Below, in pieces: positions 49,270 through 59,042 of a stretch of 64,000 bases of DNA. A program made the position numbers and the translations under genes. Position 1 is the stretch's first letter. Each line of letters opens with the position of its first letter. The stretch comes from an uncultured Holophagaceae bacterium (lineage in GTDB: Bacteria > Acidobacteriota > Holophagae > Holophagales > Holophagaceae): positions 1 through 64,000 of the forward strand of contig CAIWKE010000012.1 in NCBI GenBank assembly GCA_903913215.1, in the 5' to 3' direction. The notes under the pieces are model-generated. The model made no database searches. It was not told the origin of the DNA and was given only the letters and a program-made list of their open reading frames with translations.

Positions 49270-50214
49270 TCATCGCACCAGTTGTCCAGCAGCGACGAAG
49301 CGCACCTGCCCCTTGGCGCGGGGCACCAGCTTCTCCAGGGCCTCCACCGTCTCGGGGTAGATGTGGCCGATGATGATGACGGAGCCGTCCTTGGCTGCCA
49401 GGGCCAGGGCCCGCTGCCACTGCTTCTCCATCTCCGGGAAGGCCTTGTCATCGTCAAGGAAGACGCGGCGCTCGGCGGTGGGCACACCCAGCTTCTGGGC
49501 CACATCGTAGGCCACGGTGTCCTTCTCGGTGCGGCTGTCCACGAAGAAATACTTGCGGGCCTTGATCTCCTGCAGCACCCAGCCCATGCGCTCGCGGTCC
49601 GGGGTGATGCGGCTGCCCATGTGGTTGTTCACGCCCACGCGGTGGGGCACCTCGTCGAGGGCCTGGCGCACGCGTTGGCGCACCTCAGCCTCCTTCAGGT
49701 TGAAGAGGATGGCGTGGGGGCCGGGATCGCGGCCCGGACCGGGGTAGCCGATGGGCTCCATGGGCAGGTGCAGCATGACCTCCTTGCCCAGGCGGTGGGA
49801 GATGTCGGCACTCTCCCGGCTGTATTCCTGGTAGGGCAGCACCGCCACGCTGAAGGCCACGGGCAGGCTGCAGAGGCGGGTCACCAGTTCCGGCTGGATG
49901 TAGCCGAGGTCGTCGATGATGAGCGCGAACCGAGGGAGGTCGGGCTTCGACGGGCCTGGCTCTTCACGCTGAGGTTTGGCAGCCTCAGAACCAGGCTTAG
50001 TCTCGGGCTTCGCCTTCGGCTCAGCTGATGGTTTTGGCGTCGGCCTGGGGGTCGATTTGGGTTCAGTTTTCGTCTCGTGCCTGGCGGGCGCTTCCTTGCG
50101 GTTGCAGCCTTGCTGGCCCAGCACGAGCCCGACGCCCAGGCCAGCCAGGAGGGTCAACACACCCCAGCCGAGGAGGGCCAGGGTGGAGGTGCGCTTGCCC
50201 TTGCCTCGGGCCAT
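49270..50214 (-). CDS. Divergent polysaccharide deacetylase family protein
   Basis: N-terminal TM anchor, Pro/Lys-rich linker, then FALIIDDLGYIQPELVTRLCSLPVAFSVAVLPY...HLPMEPIGYP...VNNHMGSRIT. Confidence 0.85.
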   Translation of the reverse strand: MARGKGKRTSTLALLGWGVLTLLAGLGVGLVLGQQGCNRKEAPARHETKTEPKSTPRPTPKPSAEPKAKPETKPGSEAAKPQREEPGPSKPDLPRFALIIDDLGYIQPELVTRLCSLPVAFSVAVLPYQEYSRESADISHRLGKEVMLHLPMEPIGYPGPGRDPGPHAILFNLKEAEVRQRVRQALDEVPHRVGVNNHMGSRITPDRERMGWVLQEIKARKYFFVDSRTEKDTVAYDVAQKLGVPTAERRVFLDDDKAFPEMEKQWQRALALAAKDGSVIIIGHIYPETVEALEKLVPRAKGQVRFVAAGQLVR

Positions 50215-51449
50215 CAGGGCTGGGGCTTCTTTGGGACCACCAGGGGCTTCGTGACTGGCGGCAGCGGAGCAGCTGCTGGAGCTTCGCTCTTGGCACCGGG
50301 GACTTCCGCAACCTTCACCGGCGGCGGCGGCGCGGCAAGCGCTTCCAGAACCTTAGCGAGGGGATCATCGGCGTCGGTGAGACGCAGCACCTGGTCCGGC
50401 GTGACGCCCACTCGATCCAGCTTCTCACCCCCCAGGCCCAGCCAACGCTTGGAGACCAGTTCCACGGCTCCGCCCTGCTTTAGGGCGAAGCGGGTGCGCT
50501 CCACGCCCAGCCCGGGTGTGCGCTCACCGTAGGTGCGCGCACCACCCTTTTTGAGGCAGGAAGCCAGCACTTCGGGAGCCCCGAGCGTGGCGCGACCCAC
50601 CAGCAGGCTCAGCCGCGCGAAGGGCGTGCCGCTGCCGGCGAGGTTGATGACCTTGTCCGATTTACCAGCCTCCTGGAGGGTGGCGAAGGTGCCCTTGGCG
50701 CCCAGGAGAGATGCCACCAGGGCGGCCTCGTCCATGGAACCCTGCTGGCAGGTGCGGAGGTCCAGCACCAGGGTCTGGGTGCGATCTGCGGTGGCCAGAG
50801 CCTGCTTCAGCTCCTCGCAACGACCAGGCTTCAGGTCCGGCAGCGTGGCCAGGAGCGCGCCCTGGCCCTGCTTCACCGACACCGCTGCCGGGGCTGGACG
50901 CAGACGTGTGAGCGTGCACTTGGTGAGATCCCCAGTGGCGTTGTACCGGTAGAGGTCCAGGGTGGAGCCCTCAGGACCGCGCAGCCGCCGCTCCACGGCC
51001 CAGGCGCTGAGCCGGCCGACGCTGTCGCCGTCCATCTTGCGGATCACATCGCCGGGTTGGATACCGGCCTTGGCGGCAGGCCCGCCGGGGGTCACGGCCA
51101 CCACGGTGGCGTAGATCTGGCGCTTGACCACCACCAGGCCAGCCTCGGCCGGACCCGGATCCGGCAGGCGCAGATCTTCGGCCGAAAGGAAGGAATTCAA
51201 GGGATGGGAGCGCTCCAGCACCGCTTGCACACCACCGCCCACCACCCGCTCCATGTCCGGGGCATCCACGTAGTTCTGCTGCACCAGGGAGAGAACGTCC
51301 TGGATGTCCGAGAGCCCAGCCAACGGATCCTGGGGCGCGGACTTGGCGTCCGCCCTGGGTTTGGGCGCACTGCCCTGCTGCAGCACCGGCAGGGTGAAGG
51401 ACGCCACCAGTGGGAGCGACAGGACCGAGAGCCAGGTGCGTGCGTGCAT
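50214..51449 (-). CDS. PDZ-containing S41 (CtpA-like) family protein
   Basis: Signal peptide, PDZ segment VAVTPGGPAAKAGIQPGDVIRKMDGDSVG, S41-like core; catalytic residues not verified. Confidence 0.8.
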   Translation of the reverse strand: MHARTWLSVLSLPLVASFTLPVLQQGSAPKPRADAKSAPQDPLAGLSDIQDVLSLVQQNYVDAPDMERVVGGGVQAVLERSHPLNSFLSAEDLRLPDPGPAEAGLVVVKRQIYATVVAVTPGGPAAKAGIQPGDVIRKMDGDSVGRLSAWAVERRLRGPEGSTLDLYRYNATGDLTKCTLTRLRPAPAAVSVKQGQGALLATLPDLKPGRCEELKQALATADRTQTLVLDLRTCQQGSMDEAALVASLLGAKGTFATLQEAGKSDKVINLAGSGTPFARLSLLVGRATLGAPEVLASCLKKGGARTYGERTPGLGVERTRFALKQGGAVELVSKRWLGLGGEKLDRVGVTPDQVLRLTDADDPLAKVLEALAAPPPPVKVAEVPGAKSEAPAAAPLPPVTKPLVVPKKPQP

Positions 51450-51484
51450 GGCCCCAGTGTACGAGGAAACGCCCCAGCGACCCT

Positions 51485-51802
51485 TCAACCTTTCAGGTCG
51501 AGGGTGCTCTTCATCAGGTCGTCGGCGCTCTTCAGGACCTTGAGGTTGGCCTTGTACATCAGCTCGAAGCCCATGCCTTGCACGGTCTCAGAGCCCAGGT
51601 CCACGTTCGACGGGGCGAGGCCGGCGGGCGTCGGGTCACTGTTACTCCCCAACACCCGCACCCCCCCCGAGGCTTCAGCCACCAGGTTGACGCGCTTGGC
51701 CTTGTATCCGTCAGACAACTGGTTGGCCACATTGTTGGCCTGCACGCTCAGGCCGGCGCTGGAAGCGCTTAGTCCCGAGAGGGCAATGCCAACCATGTCC
51801 AT
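51485..51802 (-). CDS. FlgC-like flagellar rod domain protein (short)
   Basis: GIALSGLSASSAGLSVQANNVANQLSDGYKAKRVNLV (FlgB/C N-terminal motif) and MGFELMYKANLKVLKSADDLMKSTLDLKG (FlgC-like C-terminus). Confidence 0.7.
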   Translation of the reverse strand: MDMVGIALSGLSASSAGLSVQANNVANQLSDGYKAKRVNLVAEASGGVRVLGSNSDPTPAGLAPSNVDLGSETVQGMGFELMYKANLKVLKSADDLMKSTLDLKG

Positions 51803-51825
51803 GGTGTTTTATCGGCGGGATCCGC

Positions 51826-52923
51826 TCAGACTTGAGAGCTGCGGAACCAGTCGCTGCCAGACTGGAAACCCTTTTGTTTCAAGGATGTTTGTGCATGTCG
51901 GGCCAGGGCCAGGTCGATGAGACGGGTCAGTAATTCTGCGTAGGGCACCCCGCTGGCGGCCATCATCTTGGGATACATGGAAATGCTGGTGAACCCGGGG
52001 ATGAAGTTCAACTCGTTGAGGAATACTCGGCCTGTGAGCCGTTCCAGGAAGAAGTCCACCCGGGCCATGCCGTAGCCGTCCGAGGCCCCGAAAGCCCTGG
52101 CCGCCAGCTTGCGCACCAGGTCCGAGAGCTCCTCGGGGATCTGGGCGGGGATCTCCGTGCGGCTCTTGCCGTGGAGGTACTTGTCCTCAAAGGTGTAGAA
52201 CTCGTCGGCCACGATGACCTCGCCAGGCAAGGACACCAGGGGTTCATCCCCACCCAGCACCGCCACTTCGATCTCGCGGACATCCAGCCCCTCTTCCACC
52301 AGAACCCGGCGGTCGTAGGTGAAAGCCCGATCCAGGGCGCTGGCCAGATCCTTGATCGCCTTGACCTTCTCCACGCCGATGCTGCTGCCCAGGTTGGCGG
52401 GCTTCACGAAGAGGGGCAGACCCAGCTTCACGCAGTCCGAAAGACAGGCCTGGCGCTCCCGGAGCCAGCGCTCCTCCGTGAGGCCCACATAGGGCACCAC
52501 CGGCAGCCCCTCGGACTCCCAGAGCCGCTTGGTGATCCACTTGTCCATGCCCGCGGCCATGGCCAGCAGCCCGGCGCCGGTGTAGGGACGGTGCAGCATT
52601 TCCAGGTAGCCCTGGATCTGGCCATCCTCACCTCCGGCCCCGTGCAGCGCATTGAAAAAGAGGTCCGGCAGGGGTGTGGCCTCCGCCCCGGCCTCCAAGG
52701 GCAGGAAGGGGTGGGCCCCCCGCTCAGGCCGCTCCCCTGCCGCCAGACGGGCGAAGGGATCCCCCAGCAGGGCCCAGACGCCATTGCGGGCGATCCCCAT
52801 GGGGCGCACCTCGAAGCGGGCCGGATCCAGGTGCTCCGCGATGGCCCGCGCCGTGACGATGGAGACTTCGTGCTCGGGGGACTCCCCGCCGAAGAGTAGG
52901 CCGACGCTTCGTTTCGTATCCAT
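51826..52923 (-). CDS. ddl: D-alanine--D-alanine ligase
   Basis: VGLLFGGESPEHEVSIVTA...KPANLGSSIGVEKV...FDVREIEVAVLG-like...LNELNFIPGFTSISMYPKM. Confidence 0.94.
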   Translation of the reverse strand: MDTKRSVGLLFGGESPEHEVSIVTARAIAEHLDPARFEVRPMGIARNGVWALLGDPFARLAAGERPERGAHPFLPLEAGAEATPLPDLFFNALHGAGGEDGQIQGYLEMLHRPYTGAGLLAMAAGMDKWITKRLWESEGLPVVPYVGLTEERWLRERQACLSDCVKLGLPLFVKPANLGSSIGVEKVKAIKDLASALDRAFTYDRRVLVEEGLDVREIEVAVLGGDEPLVSLPGEVIVADEFYTFEDKYLHGKSRTEIPAQIPEELSDLVRKLAARAFGASDGYGMARVDFFLERLTGRVFLNELNFIPGFTSISMYPKMMAASGVPYAELLTRLIDLALARHAQTSLKQKGFQSGSDWFRSSQV

Positions 52924-52990
52924 GACTCCACTGTATCGCCAACGGATCGCCCCTGGATCGGGTAGGCTGGGTCAAATCTCTGGAGTCCCC

Positions 52991-53470
52991 GTGCGGTCGG
53001 CCATCTATCCTGGTTCCTTCGATCCCGTGACCACTGGTCACTGGGACCTCATCCAGCGGGCCGCCAAGCTGGTGGACCGCTTGGTGGTGGCGGTGCTCCA
53101 CAACCCGTCCAAGACTCCGGCCTTCACCGTGGATGAGCGGGTGGAGATGCTGCGGGAGCTGGTCAAGGGCCTGCCCCAGGTGGAAATCACGTCCTTCCAC
53201 GGCCTGCTGGTGGACTTCGCCAAGGCCCAGAACGCCCAGGTGATCGTGCGGGGAGTCCGGGCCTTCAGTGACTTCGAGTACGAGTTCCAGATGGCCCTCA
53301 TGAACCGGAAGCTGGCGCCGGATCTGGAGACGGTCTTTCTCATGCCCAAGGAGAAGTACAGCGCTGTAAGCAGCCGCTTCGTCCGCGAGATCGGCAACAT
53401 GGGCGGCAACCTCTCGGACCTGGTGCCCGAGATGCTGCGGCCCCAGATCGCCCGGCACCTGCGGAAGTAG
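52991..53470 (+). CDS. coaD: Phosphopantetheine adenylyltransferase
   Basis: AIYPGSFDPVTTGHWDLIQRAAKLVDRLVVAVL...VIVRGVRAFSDFEYEFQMALMNRKLAPDLETVFLMP...SSRFVREI. GTG start inferred. Confidence 0.95.
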   Translation: MRSAIYPGSFDPVTTGHWDLIQRAAKLVDRLVVAVLHNPSKTPAFTVDERVEMLRELVKGLPQVEITSFHGLLVDFAKAQNAQVIVRGVRAFSDFEYEFQMALMNRKLAPDLETVFLMPKEKYSAVSSRFVREIGNMGGNLSDLVPEMLRPQIARHLRK

Positions 53471-53482
53471 CCTTCCTGGGAA

Positions 53483-53989
53483 TCAACCCTCGGTCGATTT
53501 CCGCGTCTTGATGGGGCTCACGAACTGGTAGTCGATGTCCCAGGGGAAGTAGATCCACTTGTCCTGGCGGAACTCCTTCACGAAGGTGTCCACGATGGGG
53601 CGCCCCATGGGCTTGGCGTAGAGGGTGGCGAAGTGGGCCTTGGGCAGCCGCTCGCGAACGGCCCGGGCGGTCCTGCCGGTGTCCACAAGGTCATCGATGA
53701 GGAGCCAGCCGTCCCCGTCACCCTCTACACTCTTCAGCCAACGCAGCTCACCCTGGGCCTGGTCTGCGCCCCCCTCGCCGGCCCCGTAGCTCACCACGCA
53801 GACCGTGTCGATGAGGCGGATGTCCAGTTCCCGGGCGATGAGAGCCGCGGGCACGAGGCCGCCGCGGGTGATGGCGATGATGCCCTTCCACTCGCCCAGT
53901 TCGTGCAGCAGGCGACAGAGGTAGCGCGTGTCCCGGTGCAGCTCGGGCCAGGAGATGACGATCTCGTCCTTGTAGGGGTTGCTGGTCAT
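53483..53989 (-). CDS. gpt: Xanthine(-guanine) phosphoribosyltransferase
   Basis: VISWPELHRDTRYLCRLL...GIIAITRGGLVPAALIARELDIR...WLLIDDLVDTGRTARAVRE...YAKPMGRPIVDTFV. Confidence 0.9.
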   Translation of the reverse strand: MTSNPYKDEIVISWPELHRDTRYLCRLLHELGEWKGIIAITRGGLVPAALIARELDIRLIDTVCVVSYGAGEGGADQAQGELRWLKSVEGDGDGWLLIDDLVDTGRTARAVRERLPKAHFATLYAKPMGRPIVDTFVKEFRQDKWIYFPWDIDYQFVSPIKTRKSTEG

Positions 53990-54242
53990 GGCCTCACCGG
54001 AGCTGGCAGAATCGTCCGCCCCCCAGGATCGCATCACTTGGGCCTGAGAAATGCGGGGCCCTGGTCACCATTCTTGCCAACTCCCCCCCCTAAGGAGACT
54101 TGGGCTTGCGGGTTCCCAGTGGCCAGAGCCCCATCTCGATTCAATTGAGATTAATTCCCAATTTCATTTGACCCGTCAAACAATAGGCCACTTGCCCGGG
54201 GAGTCAAGGGACACGTGGCCATTCTTGCAAATAAGGGCGGTG

Positions 54243-56324
54243 TCAGCTGATTTCCGCCAACCGGAGCCGCACCTGCTCGCGCTTCAGCCACTCGGTCTGG
54301 CCCTCACTGAGCCCCAGGGCCAGGGCCCTGTCCGCCGCCTCCCGGCAGCGCAGGAGCAGGCTCCGGTCCCGCACCAGGTCCGCCACTTGGAATTTGGGCA
54401 GGCCCGCCTGCCGGACGCCGAAGAACTCGCCGGGTCCCCGCAGCTCCAGATCCCGCTGGGCGATGCGGAAGCCGTCCTGGGTCTCCACCAGGGTCTGCAG
54501 GCGCTCCGTCTCGGAGCCGCTGATCATGTGGAAGTGGCTGCGCACCGAGCCGCGCCCCACTCGCCCCCGCAACTGATGCAGCTGGCTCAGACCGAAGCGC
54601 TCGGCGTGGTCCACGACCATGACCGTGGCGTTGGGCACATCCACGCCCACCTCGATGACGGTGGTGGCCAGGAGGATGCCCACCTCCCCACTGACGAAGC
54701 GGGCCATGCGGACGGCCATCTCATCAGGCTTCAAGCGCCCGTGGACCACCTCCAGGCCCACATCCGGAAAGATGGCCCGCAGCAGCGCCTCCATGGCCTG
54801 GATGTCCCGCAGCTGCACCTTCCCCTCATCCGAGGGGTCGATGCTGGGGCTCACCACAAAGGCCTGGCGGCCTTCGGCCAGCTCGCGGCGCACCTGCTCC
54901 CAGGCCCGCTCGGCGGCCTCGGGTTTATGCAACCGGGTGGTGATGGGCTGGCGCCCGGGGGGTAGCTCATCCAGTACGCTCTGGTCCAGGTCTCCGAAGA
55001 CCGCCAGGGCCAGGGAGCGGGGAATGGGCGTGGCGCTCATGACCAGCCAGTGGGGATCGCCGCCCTTCTCCTTCAGCGCCTCGCGTTGCTTCACACCGAA
55101 CCGGTGCTGTTCGTCCACCACCACCAACTGCAGATGGTGAAAGGCCACCGCCTCCTGGAACAGCGCGTGGGTGCCCACCACGTAGCGGGCCTCCCCGCTG
55201 GCGATGCGGGCCAGAGCCGCACGTTTTTCGGCAGCCTTCATGCCCCCCAGGAGCAGCTGCAGACCTTCCGCCTCTTCCCCCAGGTAGCGCCGGAAACTGG
55301 CAGCATGTTGGCGGGCCAGAACCTCTGTGGGCACCAGGAGGGCCCCCTGCCCGCCAGTCTCGGCCACCATGGCCAGGGAGAGCAGGGCCACGAGGGTCTT
55401 GCCGCTGCCCACGTCGCCCTGGAGCAGGCGGTTCATGACCCGCCCGGACGTGAGGTCCGCCACGATCTCCTGGAAGGATCGGCGCTGCGCGCCGGTCAGG
55501 TGAAAGGGAAGAAAGGACTTCAGCTTCTCCCGCAGCACCGGAGAGGTGGGCACCCGCAGCCCCTTCCGTTGCATCCGTCCGGCCCGGCGCAGGGCCACAC
55601 CCAGGCAGAAGGCGAAGAGTTCCTCCGAGGCCAGGCGCCGATGGGCGGGCGTGTCCCCCTCATCAAGACTGAGGGCCTCGCTGTCATCCGGCGGGTCATG
55701 GAGCAGGCGCAGGGCGGCAAGGGTGTCCGGAAGATCCCGGGACAACTCCAGGGGCAGCCAATCCTCTGCGATGTGGACCCGACCCAGGCCCTCTTGCACC
55801 AGCTTCTGCCGGACTGCCCCAGACAGGGGTCCCAGGCGGCGGTACAGAGGCAGGAACCGCTTGACCCAGCCGGTCTCCCCCTGGCGGTCCAGGATCTCGA
55901 ACTGAGGTCCCCGCATCTCCAGCCCATGCCGCCCCAGGCTCAGGGTGCCGAAGGCCAGGAGCTTGTCCCCCATCTTGAGGCTGCGCCCCAGATAGGGCTG
56001 ATTGAACCAGATGAGCCGCAGGCTGCCAGTGCCGTCGGTCAGCAGCAGCTCGGTGAGGGCCATGTGCTGGACCCGCGTGGTGCTCTGACGCAAATCTTGG
56101 ATGGTGCCCAGCACGGTGACGATCCCTGGATCCGATTCGAAGCCCCGCAGCTCCAGGCTGCCCAGGGGGCGCAGGCTGCCCCGGTCCACATAGCGGTAGG
56201 GCAGGCTCCAGAGCAGATCCCGCAGGGTATCAATGCCCGCTTCCTGCAGCGCCGCAGCACGAGCGGGCCCCAGGCCGCGGAGGACCGTGACTTTGGAAGC
56301 GAGAGGAAGGGCGGCGAAGGACAT
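54243..56324 (-). CDS. recG: ATP-dependent DNA helicase RecG
   Basis: Wedge/OB domain, LLQGDVGSGKTLVALLSL, VVDEQHRFGVKQREAL, VVHGRLKPDEM, ATTVIEVGVDVPNATVMVVDHAERFGLSQLHQLRGRVGRG. Confidence 0.96.
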   Translation of the reverse strand: MSFAALPLASKVTVLRGLGPARAAALQEAGIDTLRDLLWSLPYRYVDRGSLRPLGSLELRGFESDPGIVTVLGTIQDLRQSTTRVQHMALTELLLTDGTGSLRLIWFNQPYLGRSLKMGDKLLAFGTLSLGRHGLEMRGPQFEILDRQGETGWVKRFLPLYRRLGPLSGAVRQKLVQEGLGRVHIAEDWLPLELSRDLPDTLAALRLLHDPPDDSEALSLDEGDTPAHRRLASEELFAFCLGVALRRAGRMQRKGLRVPTSPVLREKLKSFLPFHLTGAQRRSFQEIVADLTSGRVMNRLLQGDVGSGKTLVALLSLAMVAETGGQGALLVPTEVLARQHAASFRRYLGEEAEGLQLLLGGMKAAEKRAALARIASGEARYVVGTHALFQEAVAFHHLQLVVVDEQHRFGVKQREALKEKGGDPHWLVMSATPIPRSLALAVFGDLDQSVLDELPPGRQPITTRLHKPEAAERAWEQVRRELAEGRQAFVVSPSIDPSDEGKVQLRDIQAMEALLRAIFPDVGLEVVHGRLKPDEMAVRMARFVSGEVGILLATTVIEVGVDVPNATVMVVDHAERFGLSQLHQLRGRVGRGSVRSHFHMISGSETERLQTLVETQDGFRIAQRDLELRGPGEFFGVRQAGLPKFQVADLVRDRSLLLRCREAADRALALGLSEGQTEWLKREQVRLRLAEIS

Positions 56325-56333
56325 GGCGAATCC

Positions 56334-57044
56334 TCAGCCTAGCCGTACCCCCATGGCCTCCACCATCCTCGCGATGGCCATGTCCCCATACCAGGCACCG
56401 TGGGTGCGATCCTCCATCTGCTTCAGTCCCTCCATGAGGGAGGCGAGGTCCCGTACCCCTTTGGTGACCAGAATCTGGATCTGCTTCCTGGTGCGCCCGG
56501 GGCCCCAGGGGGGATGATCCTCGGCCAGGCGGGCCAGGGCGGGCCCCAGGAAGGGGAGTTCGGGCATGTGCGCACTGCGTAGGCCACCCCACCCCTCCGT
56601 CAGGAAGACCTTCCAGAGTTCCCGGGCCCGCGCCTGGGCCTCGGCTTCCATGAGCACCCGCTGGGCGAAGTAGCCCGCGAGGCTGGGGGGCGGGATGTGG
56701 GCCACGCCGCGGTCCAGGGGCACGATGTCGGGGCGGACCGTGGGTGGAAGCTCCGCCAGCACCCAGAGCAGGCAGGCCTGCTCCCAGGGATCCGGCCCGT
56801 ACCAGAGGGTGGGCTCGGTAGCGTCCCCCAGCTCTTCGAGGTTCGGCAGATCCCGCATGTTGGAAGGCACCTGCCCCCACCAGCCCGAGCGGAGGTAGGG
56901 CAGGTGCCGGGCCTCGGCGGTCCATGGACCCACGGCCGGAGAATCACGCCACACCCTCAATTCCCCAGGCAGGCCCGACTTCCGATGCACGGCAGCCGCA
57001 GCATCGCCGCAGTGGAAGTGGATGATCAGGGGGCGGGGGGGCAT
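56334..57044 (-). CDS. DUF1835-like hypothetical protein
   Basis: IIHFHCGDAAAAVHRKSGLPGELRVWRDSPAVGP N-terminus. Confidence 0.7.
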   Translation of the reverse strand: MPPRPLIIHFHCGDAAAAVHRKSGLPGELRVWRDSPAVGPWTAEARHLPYLRSGWWGQVPSNMRDLPNLEELGDATEPTLWYGPDPWEQACLLWVLAELPPTVRPDIVPLDRGVAHIPPPSLAGYFAQRVLMEAEAQARARELWKVFLTEGWGGLRSAHMPELPFLGPALARLAEDHPPWGPGRTRKQIQILVTKGVRDLASLMEGLKQMEDRTHGAWYGDMAIARMVEAMGVRLG

Positions 57045-57288
57045 GAGCCTATTTGAACCTGAAAAGGATGAAGAGTTCTGGAAACAACATCCTCACTGAG
57101 AAAAAAGAATGACCAAACCCGCATGAAGCCGGAGGTTGCCACTGAGATCCCAAACCAGCATCCGCTTTCATGGGTGTTTCCCTTCGGTGTCCAGCTCAGG
57201 ATACGACCCTAACCATCCCCCTGGTCAAGGGGAATGGCAATGTAAAATCAAGATAGATGGGTGACTTGCGACAGGGTCAGGCTCGCGG

Positions 57289-58494
57289 TTAGACCGTCAC
57301 AGAGCCATGGGCCATGGCCTTGACCAGGGCCTGCTCCAGATCCGCCCAGAGATCCTCGGGGCTTTCCAGCCCCACGGAGAGGCGCATGAGGGACTGGGAG
57401 ACGCCGCTGTGCTCCCGGGCCTCGGCATTGACAACGCGGTGCGTGAGGGCGGCGGGATGCTGGATGAGGGTGTCCACGCTGCCCAGGGACACGGCGGGCG
57501 TCATGAGCTTCACCTCGGCCATGACGATGGCGGCGGCCTCGAAGCCCCCCTTCAGCTCGAAGGCCATGAGGGAGCCGGGCCCCTTCATCTGGCGGCCCAG
57601 GAGGCCCATGGGATCCTGGCCGGGCAGGCCAGGGAAGTGCACGGCAGCGATGGCGGGGTGCTGGGCCAGCTTCTCAGCCAACACCCGGGCGCCCTCCTGT
57701 TGGGTGCGTACGCGGATGGGCAGGGTGGGCAGGCCCCGGTGCAGCAGGTAGGCCGCCAGGGGGTGGAGGACATTGCCGGTGATGACGCGCACCTTGCGCA
57801 GCTCCGTGGCCCACTCCTGGTTCGTGGCCACCAGGCCCGCCAGCACGTCGCCGTGGCCGCCCAGGAACTTGGTGGCGCTGTGGAGCACGAGGGTCACGCC
57901 ATGCTTGATGGGGTTCTGCAGAATGGGGGTGGCGAAGGTGTTGTCCACCAGCACGGGCACCTTGCCCGCCTGGCGCACCACGTCGTCCAGGTCCAGCAGG
58001 GCCAGGGTGGGGTTGGCGGGGGTCTCCACCAGCACCATGGCGGTATCAGGGCGGATGGAAGCGGCGATGGTATCAGCCTCGGCCCAGGTCACTTCCAGGC
58101 CCAGCAGGCCGGAAGCCAGGATGTGGTCCGTCCCCCCGTAGATGGGCCGCACGGCCACCACGTGGTTGCCGCGCTGCTTGGCGGCCATGAGGCTGGCGGT
58201 CACCGCCGCCATACCGGAACCGAAGGCCACGGCCTCCTCGGCGCCCTCCAGCTGGGCCAGGGCCTGCTCGTAGCGGGCCACGGTGGGGTTGTAGAGCCGG
58301 GAGTAGACGGGGCTGCCCATGGGCAGGCCGCCCATGGCCATGGCCTCCAGGCTCTGGCCGCCCTCTTCCAGGTTGTGCAGGGGGTAGGTGCTGCTCAGGT
58401 CGATGGGCATGGCGTGGATGCCCTGCTCGTGGAGGACCTCGCGGCCCGCGTGCACGGCTTGGGTTTCCATGGAATGAGACGAGGGACGGATCAT
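57289..58494 (-). CDS. Cys/Met metabolism PLP-dependent enzyme (cystathionine gamma-synthase / methionine gamma-lyase family)
   Basis: TQAVHAGREVLHEQGIHAMPIDLSSTYPL...VYSRLYNPTVARYEQALAQLEGAEEAVAFGSGMAAV...LVLHSATKFLGGHGDVLAGLV. Confidence 0.92.
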   Translation of the reverse strand: MIRPSSHSMETQAVHAGREVLHEQGIHAMPIDLSSTYPLHNLEEGGQSLEAMAMGGLPMGSPVYSRLYNPTVARYEQALAQLEGAEEAVAFGSGMAAVTASLMAAKQRGNHVVAVRPIYGGTDHILASGLLGLEVTWAEADTIAASIRPDTAMVLVETPANPTLALLDLDDVVRQAGKVPVLVDNTFATPILQNPIKHGVTLVLHSATKFLGGHGDVLAGLVATNQEWATELRKVRVITGNVLHPLAAYLLHRGLPTLPIRVRTQQEGARVLAEKLAQHPAIAAVHFPGLPGQDPMGLLGRQMKGPGSLMAFELKGGFEAAAIVMAEVKLMTPAVSLGSVDTLIQHPAALTHRVVNAEAREHSGVSQSLMRLSVGLESPEDLWADLEQALVKAMAHGSVTV

Positions 58495-58540
58495 GGGCAG
58501 ACTCCTGCGATCAATGTAGGTTCTATTAATTCGGCTTCAG

Positions 58541-58557
58541 CACGAATTTATTTCGTG
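58541..58557. promoter_or_regulatory. Palindromic candidate operator in divergent intergenic region
   Basis: CACGAA-TTTAT-TTCGTG, between divergent PLP enzyme and Lrp-type regulator. Confidence 0.45.
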
Positions 58558-58562
58558 AAACA

Positions 58563-59042
58563 ATGCCATTCATGGACCTTGACCGAATTGACTGCGGCAT
58601 TATTGACCTTTTCCAGAAGGATGCTCGGCTATCCAACAAGGAACTGGCTGCAGCCGTGGGTTTGGCACCCTCCTCCTGCCTCGCCCGAGTGCAGCGGCTG
58701 CGGGCCGAGGGGGTCATCAAGGGCGCCCACCTGGAGGTGGACCCGGAGGCTCTGGGCATCGGTCTCCAGGCCCTCATCGCAGTGCAGCTGCGGGAGCACA
58801 GCCGCGCCCGGGTGAAGGCCTTCTGGAAGCACGTGTTGGGCCTACCCGAGGTACTGGCCGTCTTCCACGTGGCAGGCACCCACGACTTCCAGGTTCACGT
58901 GGCCGTGCGGGACGCCCACCACCTGCGGGACCTGGCCCTGGATGCCTTCACCACCCGCGCCGAGGTGGCCCACATCCAGACCAGCCTCATTTTCGAGTGG
59001 GCCAAGAGCCAGCGACTGCCGAATTACCGCAACCCGACCTAG
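58563..59042 (+). CDS. Lrp/AsnC family transcriptional regulator
   Basis: LDRIDCGIIDLFQKDARLSNKELAAAVGLAPSSCLARVQRLRAEGVIKGAHLEVDPEALG. Confidence 0.93.
   Translation: MPFMDLDRIDCGIIDLFQKDARLSNKELAAAVGLAPSSCLARVQRLRAEGVIKGAHLEVDPEALGIGLQALIAVQLREHSRARVKAFWKHVLGLPEVLAVFHVAGTHDFQVHVAVRDAHHLRDLALDAFTTRAEVAHIQTSLIFEWAKSQRLPNYRNPT

Noticed and set aside
48035-49360. 441 aa plus-strand ORF
   Set aside because: Antisense to the ClC channel gene; Gln/Glu/Gly/His-rich spurious frame.
54050-54240. A/T-rich patch with TTCAATTGA palindrome and repeated CCATTCTTGC
   Set aside because: Short words that could occur by chance; no associated gene start or structure to support a function.
57056-57288. Non-coding region with an imperfect CCATCCCC...GGGGAATGG hairpin
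   Set aside because: Stem is imperfect and has no T-tract; no clear element could be assigned.
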